From: Cupriavidus necator A5-1
GTDB taxonomy: Bacteria; Pseudomonadota; Gammaproteobacteria; Burkholderiales; Burkholderiaceae
Assembly: GCF_000744095.1 (NCBI RefSeq)
Contig: NZ_JQLI01000001.1
Span: forward strand, 2,108,001 to 2,172,000
Direction: 5' to 3'
Length of the DNA stretch: 64,000 nucleotides
In this document: piece after piece, positions 9,435 through 19,140 of the stretch
Numbering within the stretch: the first letter of the stretch is position 1
How the letters are laid out: every line of letters starts with the position of its first letter
The notes under the pieces: model-generated
The model's database searches: none
What the model saw: the letters and a program-made list of their open reading frames with translations, nothing else
Told to the model about the DNA's origin: nothing
Translations under genes and position numbers: made by a program

Positions 9435-9464
9435 CGCGAGGCCGGGGCCTCGCGTTTTTGTTTT
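9435..9464 (+). terminator. Rho-independent terminator of marR
   Basis: A nine-base perfect stem CGCGAGGCC / GGCCTCGCG around a two-base centre, followed by TTTTTGTTTT. It acts on rightward transcripts only, since there is no T-run on the other side. Confidence 0.85.
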
Positions 9465-9483
9465 GCGGTCCGTGGCTGCAACG

Positions 9484-10317
9484 TCAGGCTTCGTCAAGCC
9501 CGATATCGATCGCCGGCGCGGACTGGGTGATCTTGCTCGTCGAGATGTAATCCACGCCGGTCTCTGCGATGGGCCGGATGGTTTCCAGCCGGATACCGCC
9601 CGACGCTTCGACCTTGGTGCGACCGTTGATGATCGAAACCGCTTCCTTCATGTCGGGAACCGACATGTTGTCCAGCATGATCACATCGACACCCGCAGCG
9701 AGCGCTTCATGCACCTGGTCGAGACGGTCGCATTCCACCTCGAGTTTGGTCAGTACCGGCAGCTTCCTGCGCGCCCGCTCCACGGCGGCAGCGATACTCC
9801 CGCAGACGGCGATATGGTTGTCCTTGATCATCACGCCGTTGTCCAGGGACAGGCGGTGATTCAGGCCACCACCGCAGGTGACGGCGTGCTTCTCCAGTGC
9901 GCGCAGCCCTGGCGTTGTCTTGCGGCTGTCGATCAGCCGAGCCTTGGTGTGGGCGATGGCCTGGGCGTACCTGGCCGTCTCATTGGCAATGCCGCAAAGC
10001 CGCTGCATGATGTTGAGTGCCGTACGCTCAGCCGTCAGCACGCTGCGGGCGCTGCCGCGCACCGCAATCAGAATGGCACCCTTTTCGACCTTGTCGCCGT
10101 CAGCCACCTTGACGTCGATCTGGAGACTGGGATCGTAGCGAGCGAACACCCGCGCAGCGACGTCGACACCGGCGATCAGCATTGGCTCGCGCGCATTCAT
10201 GTAGAACTCGCCCTTCTCGGCAGGCTCGATCATAGTCTGCACGGTCAGGTCGCAGATGCCAATGTCTTCGGTCAGCCAGAGATCGATCAGTTTGTCGGTG
10301 GTGTAGATGTCGTACAT
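9484..10317 (-). CDS. nadC: Quinolinate phosphoribosyltransferase (NadC-type)
   Basis: 277 residues, the normal size. The enzyme joins quinolinate to PRPP, giving nicotinate mononucleotide, CO2 and pyrophosphate. Visible motifs: RKTTPG (132-137), HAVTCGGGLNHR (144-155), KDNH (165-168), VDVIMLDNM and EASGGI near the C-terminus. The start has a good ribosome site (CTGGAG, seven bases before ATG). No nadA or nadB lies nearby, so this is probably an accessory copy rather than part of the de novo pathway. Its promoter module matches that of the phosphorylase fusion, which could supply PRPP. It converges with marR. A related phosphoribosyltransferase (ModD-like) role cannot be excluded. Confidence 0.88.
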   Translation of the reverse strand: MYDIYTTDKLIDLWLTEDIGICDLTVQTMIEPAEKGEFYMNAREPMLIAGVDVAARVFARYDPSLQIDVKVADGDKVEKGAILIAVRGSARSVLTAERTALNIMQRLCGIANETARYAQAIAHTKARLIDSRKTTPGLRALEKHAVTCGGGLNHRLSLDNGVMIKDNHIAVCGSIAAAVERARRKLPVLTKLEVECDRLDQVHEALAAGVDVIMLDNMSVPDMKEAVSIINGRTKVEASGGIRLETIRPIAETGVDYISTSKITQSAPAIDIGLDEA

Positions 10318-10362
10318 AGTGCGCTCCAGGGGGTGAGAGTAGGAAGGCCGATCCTCGAATAT

Positions 10363-10434
10363 GTTAGATATCGAAGATGTTTGGCAAATACTAGCACCTG
10401 CCTGAGGCTTGTCAAGTAATATTCGATCTCTAAG
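10363..10434 (-). promoter_or_regulatory. Promoter flanked by paired operator arms, driving nadC
   Basis: Arms GTTAGATATCGAA (10363-10375) and TTCGATCTCTAAG (10422-10434) are 46 bases apart, the same spacing as the module at 8462-8533. Between them, on the minus strand, are TTGACA, a 16-base spacer and TAGTAT. Non-operator bases such as CTAGCACC and GTCAAG are also shared with the other module, which points to duplication or strong co-selection. The nadC start lies about 45 bases downstream. Confidence 0.82.
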
Positions 10435-10460
10435 ATAGTTTGCCCCCCAACAGCACCGCG

Positions 10461-12164
10461 CTACGTCACCACCCTCATTGCCACGAAGGTGCCATTGGGC
10501 CGGCACAGCACCACCGCATCGACGGTCTCCGGCGCAGGCATGCGGAACTCGACGCGTATGCGCGGCAGGTCCTCGATCCCGAACGTCCTGCCGTGAAGGG
10601 GCAGCAAGCGGCGGCGGGGCTGGCCCGCGATGGTCAGCAGCAGTCCGCCGGCGGCGTCGGTCTCGACGTCGACGCGCAGGGCACTGTGCCAATACTCGCC
10701 GACGCAGCGTGCGCGGAAGGCGGCGTTGGTGGCCTCGCCCGCCGCGAAGCGATGGAAGACGATGTCGTCGACAAGCGGTTCCAGCGGCGCGGCAATGCGG
10801 TCGATGGTGCCGTCGCGGTCGTAGAGGAAAGTGAGGGCGAGGTTGTCCGGATGGATCTCGGCGGGCTTTTCTGTCGTAGTAAAGACGTCATAGTGGCGGT
10901 GCTCGAGCCGCCCCGACATGCCGCGCCAGTGCCACGACAGCGCATCGCCGTCCGTTTCGATAGTGATGTCGCCGTACGCGGGGTGCGAGTACGTGCCCGC
11001 GTAGTCGTGCAGCGGGTGGCTGGGGGTGGTGCCGGCGTGCTGCCGTGCCAGCCGTGCGGCCTTGTCGATCTGCAGCTGCGCCAGCATCTCGTGCCGCCTG
11101 GCGCGCAGGCGGCTGAACCAGTCGATGGGGGAGTGCCCGCAGAGTTGGTCCAGTGCGGCGTAGGTCAGCAAGGCAGTCACCGCGCCGGGGGCGCGGTTGG
11201 TCAGTACGGCGATGCCCAGGCGCCGTGCCGGCATCATCGTCATCAGCGTTGCCCAACCCAGCCAGCTGCCTGAGTGCGAGACGGTCCGCTCGCCGCGGTA
11301 GTGCTCGGCCGTGAGCCCCAGTCCGTAGTGCACATCGCCGACCTCCGGGAACTCCGCACGGCAAACGTGGACGCGCGGCGTCATCATGTCGCGCACGATG
11401 CCAGGCGAAAGCAGCGCATTCCCGTCGACCTTGCCTTCGTCCAGCAGGCAGCGCATCCATCGGGCCAGGTCTTCCACCGACGCGTTGAGGCCGCCGGCTG
11501 GCGTTGCGCGGATCGCTGCCCAGCTTGCGCGCAGGCGTTCGTCGCCGTCCATCGCGTGCGGGTGTGCGTGGTCGGGATCTGCCGCCAGCGCTTCGACCGA
11601 AAAGCCGAAGCGCGTAAAACCCAGCGGCTGGAGCAGCCGTTGCGTGGTGAAGTCCTCCCAGCGCTGCCCGCTGATGCGCTCGGCCACGTGGCCGGCGATC
11701 ACATAGCCAAGGTTCTGGTACTGCCAGCTTTCGCGCAGCTCGCGGCTTGGCGCGAGGTGCGGCAGCCGTTCGAGCATCTGGCTGGTATCGAGATCGCCCG
11801 GCGTGTGGATCCAGTCATGGCGTGGCAGGCCGCTGTGATGGCTGAGCAGGTCGCGCACGGTGATGCGTTGCGTGGCGACGGCATCATGCAGCCGGAAGCC
11901 GGGAATGATGTCGCGCACCGGTGTGGTCCAGTCGAGCTTGCGTTCGTCGACCAGCAGGCCAAGTCCGGCGGCGGTAAAAGACTTGGTGATCGAGCACAGC
12001 AGGAACTGCGTGGCGGCGGTCACGGGCTCCGGCGCGGCGCTGTCGCGCGCGCCGTACCCCCGCAGCAGGATGGGTTCGCCGTCGCGGATCACGGCCAGCG
12101 CAAGTCCGGGGATCTTCCATTCGGCCATCGACTTGTCGACCAGCGCATCGAATCCGCTCAGCAT
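10461..12164 (-). CDS. Serine beta-lactamase-like hydrolase/peptidase with C-terminal Pab87-like domain
   Basis: 567 residues from an ATG preceded by GGGAGG; a start 13 codons upstream lacks this site. The penicillin-binding fold carries S58-I-T-K61 (SxxK nucleophile), Y150-Q-N152 and H298-S-G300. The C-terminal part (about 400-567) holds a beta-barrel-like domain (HPLHDYAGTYSHPAYGDI...), as in Pab87/EstB-type D-amino-acid peptidases and esterases. No signal peptide is seen, so it is probably cytoplasmic. Substrate unknown: D-peptide, amide or ester. It is read in the same direction as nadC but lies upstream of the nadC promoter, so it is probably transcribed separately. Confidence 0.85.
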   Translation of the reverse strand: MLSGFDALVDKSMAEWKIPGLALAVIRDGEPILLRGYGARDSAAPEPVTAATQFLLCSITKSFTAAGLGLLVDERKLDWTTPVRDIIPGFRLHDAVATQRITVRDLLSHHSGLPRHDWIHTPGDLDTSQMLERLPHLAPSRELRESWQYQNLGYVIAGHVAERISGQRWEDFTTQRLLQPLGFTRFGFSVEALAADPDHAHPHAMDGDERLRASWAAIRATPAGGLNASVEDLARWMRCLLDEGKVDGNALLSPGIVRDMMTPRVHVCRAEFPEVGDVHYGLGLTAEHYRGERTVSHSGSWLGWATLMTMMPARRLGIAVLTNRAPGAVTALLTYAALDQLCGHSPIDWFSRLRARRHEMLAQLQIDKAARLARQHAGTTPSHPLHDYAGTYSHPAYGDITIETDGDALSWHWRGMSGRLEHRHYDVFTTTEKPAEIHPDNLALTFLYDRDGTIDRIAAPLEPLVDDIVFHRFAAGEATNAAFRARCVGEYWHSALRVDVETDAAGGLLLTIAGQPRRRLLPLHGRTFGIEDLPRIRVEFRMPAPETVDAVVLCRPNGTFVAMRVVT

Positions 12165-12365
12165 GGTGCCTCCCTGGCAGGTCACGGGCACGTATGCTGC
12201 CATGTCCTGGCAGCGCAGTCGTCCCCCTTGTGGGGGTGGCCGGTGCGATGCGCACGGCGATCGCGCCAGTCACGGGCTGTGATTGCTACCGCACTAAATC
12301 CTTCCCTCGTCGACTTTGTCTACCTATGTCCCCTCTCTCGTAGGGAACAGGGATATTCGCTGCAT

Positions 12366-12794
12366 GTGCTGGGCTATGCCACCGACGGTTTCAACGATTA
12401 TCTCAACGGGCTGAACGCGCGCGCGGAGATGGCCGCGCAGGTGCGCAGCGCCGTGGCGCTGGCGAGCGAGGCGGGGCAGACCATGGCCGAGGTGACGCAG
12501 GCGGTGGCGCGCGTGACCGGCATCGTGGAGGAGATCGCCACGTCATCGGCCGAACAGAGCCGTGGCATCGAGCAGGTCAACCAGGCCATCGTGCAGATCG
12601 ACGAGGTCACGCAGCAGAACGCCTCGCTGGTGAACGAGGCCGCGATGGCGTCGCGCGCGCTGGAAGAGCAGGGGCGCGAGCTGAGTGAAGTGGTGGCGTT
12701 CTTCCGCCTGCCGGAGGAGGGCGGCGCAGCCCGCCCGGCAACGGTCGCAGGGGGCGCGCCGGGGCGTGCGGCCGGCAAGCTGGTCGCGGCCTAG
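12366..12794 (+). pseudogene. C-terminal fragment of a methyl-accepting chemotaxis protein
   Basis: From about 12430 the frame reads as the end of a chemoreceptor signalling domain: VTQAVARVTGIVEEIATSSA, then EQSRGIEQVNQAIVQIDEVT, then QQNASLVNEAAMASRALEEQ and the usual short tail ending VVAFFRL plus linker. Sensor domain, membrane helices, HAMP and the hairpin tip are missing. The preceding stretch (GYATDGFNDYLNGLN) does not look like a chemoreceptor and may belong to a different lost gene. No ribosome site precedes it. A deletion remnant is the simplest reading. Confidence 0.75.
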
Positions 12795-12867
12795 TGGCGG
12801 GTGGCTGCGCGCCGGGCGCGGGACAGGTAAACTGGCCTGTCCCCGCTTCCCTGCCAACGCCACTGCC

Positions 12868-13833
12868 ATGACCGCCCTGCCCATTTCCTTCGACGATGTA
12901 GCCGCCGCCCACGAACGCATCCGCGCCGCGGCCCACCGCACCCCGGTGCTGACCTCCTCGACCGCCGACGCGGCCACCGGAGCGCAGCTGTTCTTCAAGT
13001 GCGAGAACTTCCAGCGCATCGGCGCCTTCAAGTTCCGCGGCGCCTACAACGCCATCGCGCAGTTCACGCCGCAGCAGAAGGCGGGCGGCGTGCTGGCGTT
13101 CTCGTCGGGCAACCACGCGCAGGCGATCGCGCTGTCGGCACGGCTGCTGGGCGTGCAGGCGGTGATCGTGATGCCGCAGGACGCACCCGCGATCAAGATC
13201 GAAGCCACGCGCGGCTACGGCGCCGAGGTGGTGCTGTACGACCGCTACCAGGACGACCGCGAGGCGCTGGGCCGCCGCATCGCCGCCGAGCGTGGCATGA
13301 CGCTGATCCCGCCGTACGACCATCCGCACGTGATGGCCGGGCAGGGCACGGCGGCCAAGGAACTGCTGGAGGAGACCGGGCCGCTGGACATGCTGGTGGT
13401 GTGCCTGGGCGGCGGCGGGCTGCTGTCAGGCTGCGCGGTGGCCGCACAGGCCATGTCGCCCGGCTGCGCGGTCTACGGCGTGGAGCCGGAGGCCGGCAAC
13501 GACGGCCAGCAAAGCCTGCGCAGCGGCGAGATCGTCCGCATCGACACGCCCCGCACCATTGCCGATGGCGCGCAGACCCCGTTCCTGGGCCAGCACACCT
13601 TTGCGGTGATCCGCGAACTGGTGACGGATATCGTCACGGTGTCGGATGCGGAGCTGGTCGAAACCATGAAGTTCTTCGCCGGCCGCATGAAGATCGTGGC
13701 CGAGCCCACCGGCTGCCTGGCCGCCGCCGCGGTGCTGCATGGCAAGCTCGATGTGAAGGGCAAGCGCGTGGGCATCATCGTGTCCGGGGGCAATGTCGAC
13801 CTGGGCGCCTTTGCCAGTTTCTTGCTGGGGTAA
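12868..13833 (+). CDS. PLP-dependent threonine dehydratase-like enzyme (threo-3-hydroxyaspartate ammonia-lyase/serine racemase type)
   Basis: 321 residues, a fold-type II PLP enzyme without a regulatory ACT domain. Schiff-base lysine K55 lies in AFKFRGAYNA, SSGNHAQAIA binds substrate carboxylate, and CLGGGGLLSG binds the PLP phosphate. The length and single-domain form match threo-3-hydroxy-L-aspartate ammonia-lyase and serine racemase rather than biosynthetic IlvA (about 500 residues). Likely reactions release ammonia and a 2-oxoacid from a beta-hydroxy amino acid. The ribosome site is weak. It lies 84 bases before rtcB on the same strand, but no functional link is known. Confidence 0.85.
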   Translation: MTALPISFDDVAAAHERIRAAAHRTPVLTSSTADAATGAQLFFKCENFQRIGAFKFRGAYNAIAQFTPQQKAGGVLAFSSGNHAQAIALSARLLGVQAVIVMPQDAPAIKIEATRGYGAEVVLYDRYQDDREALGRRIAAERGMTLIPPYDHPHVMAGQGTAAKELLEETGPLDMLVVCLGGGGLLSGCAVAAQAMSPGCAVYGVEPEAGNDGQQSLRSGEIVRIDTPRTIADGAQTPFLGQHTFAVIRELVTDIVTVSDAELVETMKFFAGRMKIVAEPTGCLAAAAVLHGKLDVKGKRVGIIVSGGNVDLGAFASFLLG

Positions 13834-13917
13834 GGTATCGGGGCATCCGGCAGGGGAATCCTGGGCCGGCCCTGGCCGTCTAACCTGCAATCCGCGACGA
13901 CAGAGCCAGGGGCGACC

Positions 13918-15147
<1,230 letters not shown>

Positions 15148-15225
15148 GGGGATCGTCGTCAGCGTCCCTGGCAGGACATCCGGCCCGGAACCTTCCTGCG
15201 CAGAGGCGTTGAAGCCGGGGCTGCC

Positions 15226-15939
15226 CTATTGGAAGATCAGCGTGCCCAGCGCTTGTCCGCTTGCATTGAATGCAGTGGACTTGGACGAGACAAAGCTGAT
15301 GTTTCCACTTGTGTCGATGCGGAACGTTGTTTCCTCCTCCCCAACCCTGACATTGCTGTTATCGAAGGCCTTGTCTAGGAAGGTCACCAGGAGGCTGCTC
15401 CCGGTGTCGGCAGTCACGGCATATGAGTGGGTGAGCGAACCCAGCTTCGTGGCCTGCGTGCTGTCCGAGAAAATCGTGGCCGTTGCCAGCGGTCCCGAGT
15501 CGCCCGCCTTGACGGTGAGCGGGAATGTGTAGGCTGCAAACACCGCAAAGACAGTTCCCTCATCGATCGCGACCAGGACGTAGGTGGATGCGTTGCGGAA
15601 GATGGTCCTGGTGCCCGAGAACGGGGCGGAGTTTCCGTTCGCGATGACTGTGCCGGTGACGGTCTCGGTGGTCTTGAGCATGGTGGCGCCATTCAGCATG
15701 GCGGCAACGAAAGGCGTGGCTTGCAGGGTGCCGGAGCCTGTTACCGGCACATTCTCAGCCGTGCCGGAAATCGAGAAATTCGCGGTCAGGCCATTGGCCG
15801 CCAGGCTTGCCATGGCCGTGGGGAGGGGCACGGCCAGCGTTTGTGCGGGCGCGCTGGCTTGTCCGCCATCGTCGCCACCGCCGCCGCAGCTGCCAAGGAA
15901 GAATGTACATGCAAATAACAAAAGGAATCTCTTGGACAT
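15226..15939 (-). CDS. Lipoprotein of unknown function
   Basis: 237 residues. The signal MSKRFLLLFACTFFLGSCGG contains a lipobox (LGSC), followed by a glycine/aspartate linker. The mature part is rich in Thr, Ser, Ala and Val with alternating hydrophobic residues, suggesting a beta-rich secreted domain. AGGAG lies seven bases before the ATG; longer in-frame starts lack this. I recognise no family. It probably faces the periplasm or cell surface. No partner is evident among its neighbours (rtcB and the flagellar operon). Confidence 0.75.
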   Translation of the reverse strand: MSKRFLLLFACTFFLGSCGGGGDDGGQASAPAQTLAVPLPTAMASLAANGLTANFSISGTAENVPVTGSGTLQATPFVAAMLNGATMLKTTETVTGTVIANGNSAPFSGTRTIFRNASTYVLVAIDEGTVFAVFAAYTFPLTVKAGDSGPLATATIFSDSTQATKLGSLTHSYAVTADTGSSLLVTFLDKAFDNSNVRVGEEETTFRIDTSGNISFVSSKSTAFNASGQALGTLIFQ

Positions 15940-16253
15940 CGCCGGCTCCTGGCGGAAGTGCCCCGGATTCGAAACATGTATTTGGATGCGACTCTGAGAA
16001 AGGGGAAGTCCTGGCGTAAGCCGCAAGCTTCCCATCCCCGCTACCCTTCAAATTGCCCTCCTGTCGGGGAGGCCTGGATCGCGAGGGCGTCGCGGGAGCC
16101 GTTGCGCATAAATATGCCACCCGCGCCATTGGGCTTGTTTTCTCTACGATTTTGCGAAGCCGTAAATTCCGCATACCGGTGAAACGGAGCCTTCGGTTCC
16201 GTTCCTGATACATGTGCCGGAGACAACCGGTCGAATGACCGCAGCACCGGCCT

Positions 16254-17036
16254 TCAGCGCGAAAACTGCCCAAGCACCGTAGTCACCGCCTCAAGCCCGG
16301 CTTCGATCATATGCTGCATATAGGTGCCCATCTGCGGCATCACCAGCATCAGCACCAGCAGGCCGCCGGACAGCGTGACCGGGAAGCCCACCGCGAAGAT
16401 CGACAGTTGCGGCGAGGCGCGGTTCAGGATGCCCATCGCCAGGTTCAGCGTCAGCAGGGCGGCGATCATCGGCAGCGCCAGCAGCAGCCCGGAGGCGAAC
16501 ACCATGCCGCCGGCGCGGGCCACGGCCAGGGCGCCGTCGGCGGACAGTGGCGTGCCGATAGGCAGGCCGTTGAAGCTGTCGACCAGCGCGCCGAGCATCA
16601 GTAGATGGCCGTCGAGCGACAGGAACAGCAGCACAGCGATGATGTTCAGGAAGCGCGACAGCACCATGGTCTGGCCGCCCGCGGCGCGGTCGAAAAACGA
16701 GGCGAACGAGAGGCCCATCTGCAGGCCGATGATCTCGCCGGCCTGCTGCACGGTGGCAAAGACCAGCCGCATGACAAAGCCCGTGGCCAGGCCGATGCCG
16801 ACCTCGTTGAGGATGATCGCCAGCCCGCCATAGGAGTACACCGGCACCACCGGCACCTGCGCGATGGTGGGCGACACCACCATCGCGATCATGGCGGACA
16901 GCGCGATCTTGGCGCGCCGCGGGATGGTGGATTCACCGAACAGCGGCGCGGTGCCGATCAGCGCCAGGATGCGGAAGAAGGGCCACAGGAATGCCGCGAG
17001 CCAGCCGTAGAGCTGGGCTGAGGTGACTTCGATCAC
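16254..17036 (-). CDS. fliR: Flagellar type III export protein FliR
   Basis: 260 residues with about six hydrophobic segments. Family landmarks are FFRILALIGTAPLFGESTIP near the N-terminus and the GLQMGLSFASFFD region. FliR forms part of the FliPQR gate of the flagellar export apparatus in the inner membrane. It is the last gene of fliLMNOPQR and begins 45 bases after fliQ. About 220 bases downstream separate it from the lipoprotein gene; an imperfect hairpin near 16183-16207 (AACGGAGCC / GGTTCCGTT) may end transcription, but this is weak. Confidence 0.95.
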   Translation of the reverse strand: MIEVTSAQLYGWLAAFLWPFFRILALIGTAPLFGESTIPRRAKIALSAMIAMVVSPTIAQVPVVPVYSYGGLAIILNEVGIGLATGFVMRLVFATVQQAGEIIGLQMGLSFASFFDRAAGGQTMVLSRFLNIIAVLLFLSLDGHLLMLGALVDSFNGLPIGTPLSADGALAVARAGGMVFASGLLLALPMIAALLTLNLAMGILNRASPQLSIFAVGFPVTLSGGLLVLMLVMPQMGTYMQHMIEAGLEAVTTVLGQFSR

Positions 17037-17081
17037 GGCGGGCTGGCGGGGCGCAGGAAAGGGAAAGGCGTGCGGCGGGCG

Positions 17082-17351
17082 TCAGTGCGCCAGCGCGGGA
17101 ATGCTCTGGAACACCTCGCGCATATAGTCGACCATGGTGTTGATCATCCACGGGCCGGCCAGCACCATGGTGGCGAACAGCGCGATCAGCTTGGGGATGA
17201 AGGTCAGCGTCATCTCGTTGATCTGCGTCGCGGCCTGGAACAGGCTCACCACCAGGCCGGCGGCCAGCGCCACCAGCAGCAGCGGGGCGGCCAGCAGCAG
17301 CGTTATCTTCATCGCCTGGGTGGCGATGGTCATTACGGTTTCCGGGGTCAT
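17082..17351 (-). CDS. fliQ: Flagellar type III export protein FliQ
   Basis: 89 residues, two transmembrane helices, the normal length. Opening MTPETVMTIATQAMKITLLL and the inter-helix FQAATQINEMTLTFIPKL segment identify it. FliQ packs around FliP/FliR in the export gate. It starts 33 bases after the fliP stop. Confidence 0.96.
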   Translation of the reverse strand: MTPETVMTIATQAMKITLLLAAPLLLVALAAGLVVSLFQAATQINEMTLTFIPKLIALFATMVLAGPWMINTMVDYMREVFQSIPALAH

Positions 17352-17384
17352 GGCTCGGGTTCTGGAGAGGTGGGCCGGGGCGCC

Positions 17385-18206
17385 TCAGTTCATGAAGCTC
17401 TGCGCCAGCGATCCCAGCAGCAGCTGCCAGCCATCCACCAGCACAAACAGCATCAGCTTGAACGGCAGCGAGATTGTGGCCGGCGGCACCATCATCATGC
17501 CCATCGCCATCAGCACGCTGGCAACCACCAGGTCGATGATCAGGAACGGGATAAAGATGGTGAAGCCGATCTGGAACGCGGTCTTCAGTTCGCTGGTGAC
17601 GAAGGCCGGCACCAGGATGCTGAGCGGGACTTCTTCCGGGCCCTGCATCTCGGGCGCCTTGGCCATCTGCGCGAACATCGCCAGGTCCTTCTCGCGGGTC
17701 TGGCGCAGCATGAAGGCCTTGAGCGGCTCGGCGGCCTTGGCGGCGGCGGCCTCCAGGCTGATCTTGTTCTCCGACAGCGGCTTGTAGGCATCGTTGTAGA
17801 CGCGGTCCAGCACCGGCGCCATCACGAAGAAGGTCAGGAACAGCGACAGGCCCACCAGCACCTGGTTGGGTGGCGAGGTGGCGGTGCCCAGCGCGTTGCG
17901 CAGCAGGCCCAGCACGATGATGATGCGGGTGAAGCCGGTCATCATCAGCATCGCCGCCGGCAGGAACGACAGCGAGGTCAGTAGCACCAGCGTCTGTATC
18001 GGCAACGACCAGATCTGGCCGCCGCCCGGGGCGGGCTTGCTGATTACGCCCGGCAGCGTCTGCGCCCCGGCGGGCACTGGCGCGAACGCCAGCACGGCGA
18101 TGGCCAGCATCAGCGCCAGAAGGGACAGCATGGGGACGGAACGCACGGCCGTGGCGGCGCGCGGCGGCCAGGCATGGCGCCGCAGCGCGGCACGCGGGAA
18201 TTTCAT
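17385..18206 (-). CDS. fliP: Flagellar type III export protein FliP
   Basis: 273 residues. It has a basic N-terminus and a cleavable signal (about to residue 50, ending AGAQ), typical of FliP. Motifs: [39 protein letters not shown] and the C-terminal [20 protein letters not shown]. FliP forms the pentameric core of the export gate. The ATG overlaps the fliO stop (ATGA), which decides the start among several in-frame choices and indicates translational coupling. Confidence 0.95.
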   Translation of the reverse strand: MKFPRAALRRHAWPPRAATAVRSVPMLSLLALMLAIAVLAFAPVPAGAQTLPGVISKPAPGGGQIWSLPIQTLVLLTSLSFLPAAMLMMTGFTRIIIVLGLLRNALGTATSPPNQVLVGLSLFLTFFVMAPVLDRVYNDAYKPLSENKISLEAAAAKAAEPLKAFMLRQTREKDLAMFAQMAKAPEMQGPEEVPLSILVPAFVTSELKTAFQIGFTIFIPFLIIDLVVASVLMAMGMMMVPPATISLPFKLMLFVLVDGWQLLLGSLAQSFMN

Positions 18207-18694
18207 GACTTGAACTGGTTTTGCATCGAGCGCAGCAGCCTTTCGGCAAAGCTGCCGCCGGTCGGCTGTTGCGGCGCTACCGTGGCGCCGGGTGCGGTGA
18301 TCGTGTTGGCGCCGGCGGTGCCGGCCGGCATGTTGTGCAGCGGACGGATTTCGCCGGGGCTCACGCCCAGCACCAGCCAGGTGTCGCCCACCTCGACCAG
18401 CACCAGCCGCTGCCGCGCGCCGAGCATGGTGCTGCCGACCACCTTCATGACGCCGCCGGTGGCCTGGCGCACCAGCCCGGTACGCCGGGCTACCCACGCC
18501 ATGCCCAGGATCAGCGCGACCACGGCGAACAGCCCCAGCCCCGCCTGCGCCAGGCTGGCCACGCCGCTGACCGCCGGCGCGGAGGTGCCTTCGGCGGCCG
18601 CGGCGGTGCCGGGCAGCGCCGCAAGGGCGGCCAGGCGCGCGCACGCTGCCCGCAGGCGGGCAGCGCCACGCGCGGGGCGCTTCTGGATGGTCAT
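18203..18694 (-). CDS. fliO: Flagellar biosynthesis protein FliO
   Basis: 163 residues. An N-terminal alanine-rich hydrophobic stretch is followed by a single membrane helix (about 50-70, [20 protein letters not shown]). A cytoplasmic domain then carries the family landmark [20 protein letters not shown]. FliO is a chaperone-like factor for FliP assembly. It overlaps fliN by four bases and fliP by four bases. Confidence 0.92.
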   Translation of the reverse strand: MTIQKRPARGAARLRAACARLAALAALPGTAAAAEGTSAPAVSGVASLAQAGLGLFAVVALILGMAWVARRTGLVRQATGGVMKVVGSTMLGARQRLVLVEVGDTWLVLGVSPGEIRPLHNMPAGTAGANTITAPGATVAPQQPTGGSFAERLLRSMQNQFKS

Positions 18695-19140
18695 TTGTTC
18701 AGCTTGCGGATGCGTTCGGACGGCGTGATGATGTCCGTCAGGCGGATGCCGAACTTGTCGTTCACCACCACCACCTCGCCCTGCGCGATCAGGTAGCCGT
18801 TGACCAGCACGTCCATCGGCTCGCCGGCCAGCCCGTCCAGTTCTACCACCGAGCCCTGCGCCAGTTGCAGCAGGTTCTTGATGGGCACCTTGGTGCGGCC
18901 GAGTTCCACCGTCAGTTGCACCGGGATATCGAGGATCATCTCGATATCGTTGTGGAAGCCGCTCGGCGCTTCCTTGGCCAGCGGCTGGAAGACGGTGGCG
19001 GCGGCCGGGGTGGCCGCGGGCGCGGCAGCCGGTGCGGGTGCGGCGGGGACCTCGGCGGATGTGGCGCTGGTCTGCTCGGCCAGTGCGCTGGCCCAGTCGT
19101 CCATCGGATCGGCCGGCTTGTCCTCGATGCGCTCACTCAT
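18691..19140 (-). CDS. fliN: Flagellar motor switch protein FliN
   Basis: 149 residues. The N-terminal 60 residues are an alanine/proline-rich linker. The C-terminal SpoA domain (about 68-146) reads [20 protein letters not shown], then [13 protein letters not shown], and ends [18 protein letters not shown]. FliN is part of the C-ring that sets rotation direction and docks export cargo. Its start lies inside fliM (eight-base overlap). Confidence 0.96.
   Translation of the reverse strand: MSERIEDKPADPMDDWASALAEQTSATSAEVPAAPAPAAAPAATPAAATVFQPLAKEAPSGFHNDIEMILDIPVQLTVELGRTKVPIKNLLQLAQGSVVELDGLAGEPMDVLVNGYLIAQGEVVVVNDKFGIRLTDIITPSERIRKLNK

Noticed and set aside
15755..16273. Leftward 172-codon frame upstream of the lipoprotein gene
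   Set aside because: It overlaps the lipoprotein in another frame and lacks a ribosome site; the lipobox-bearing frame is clearly the real one.
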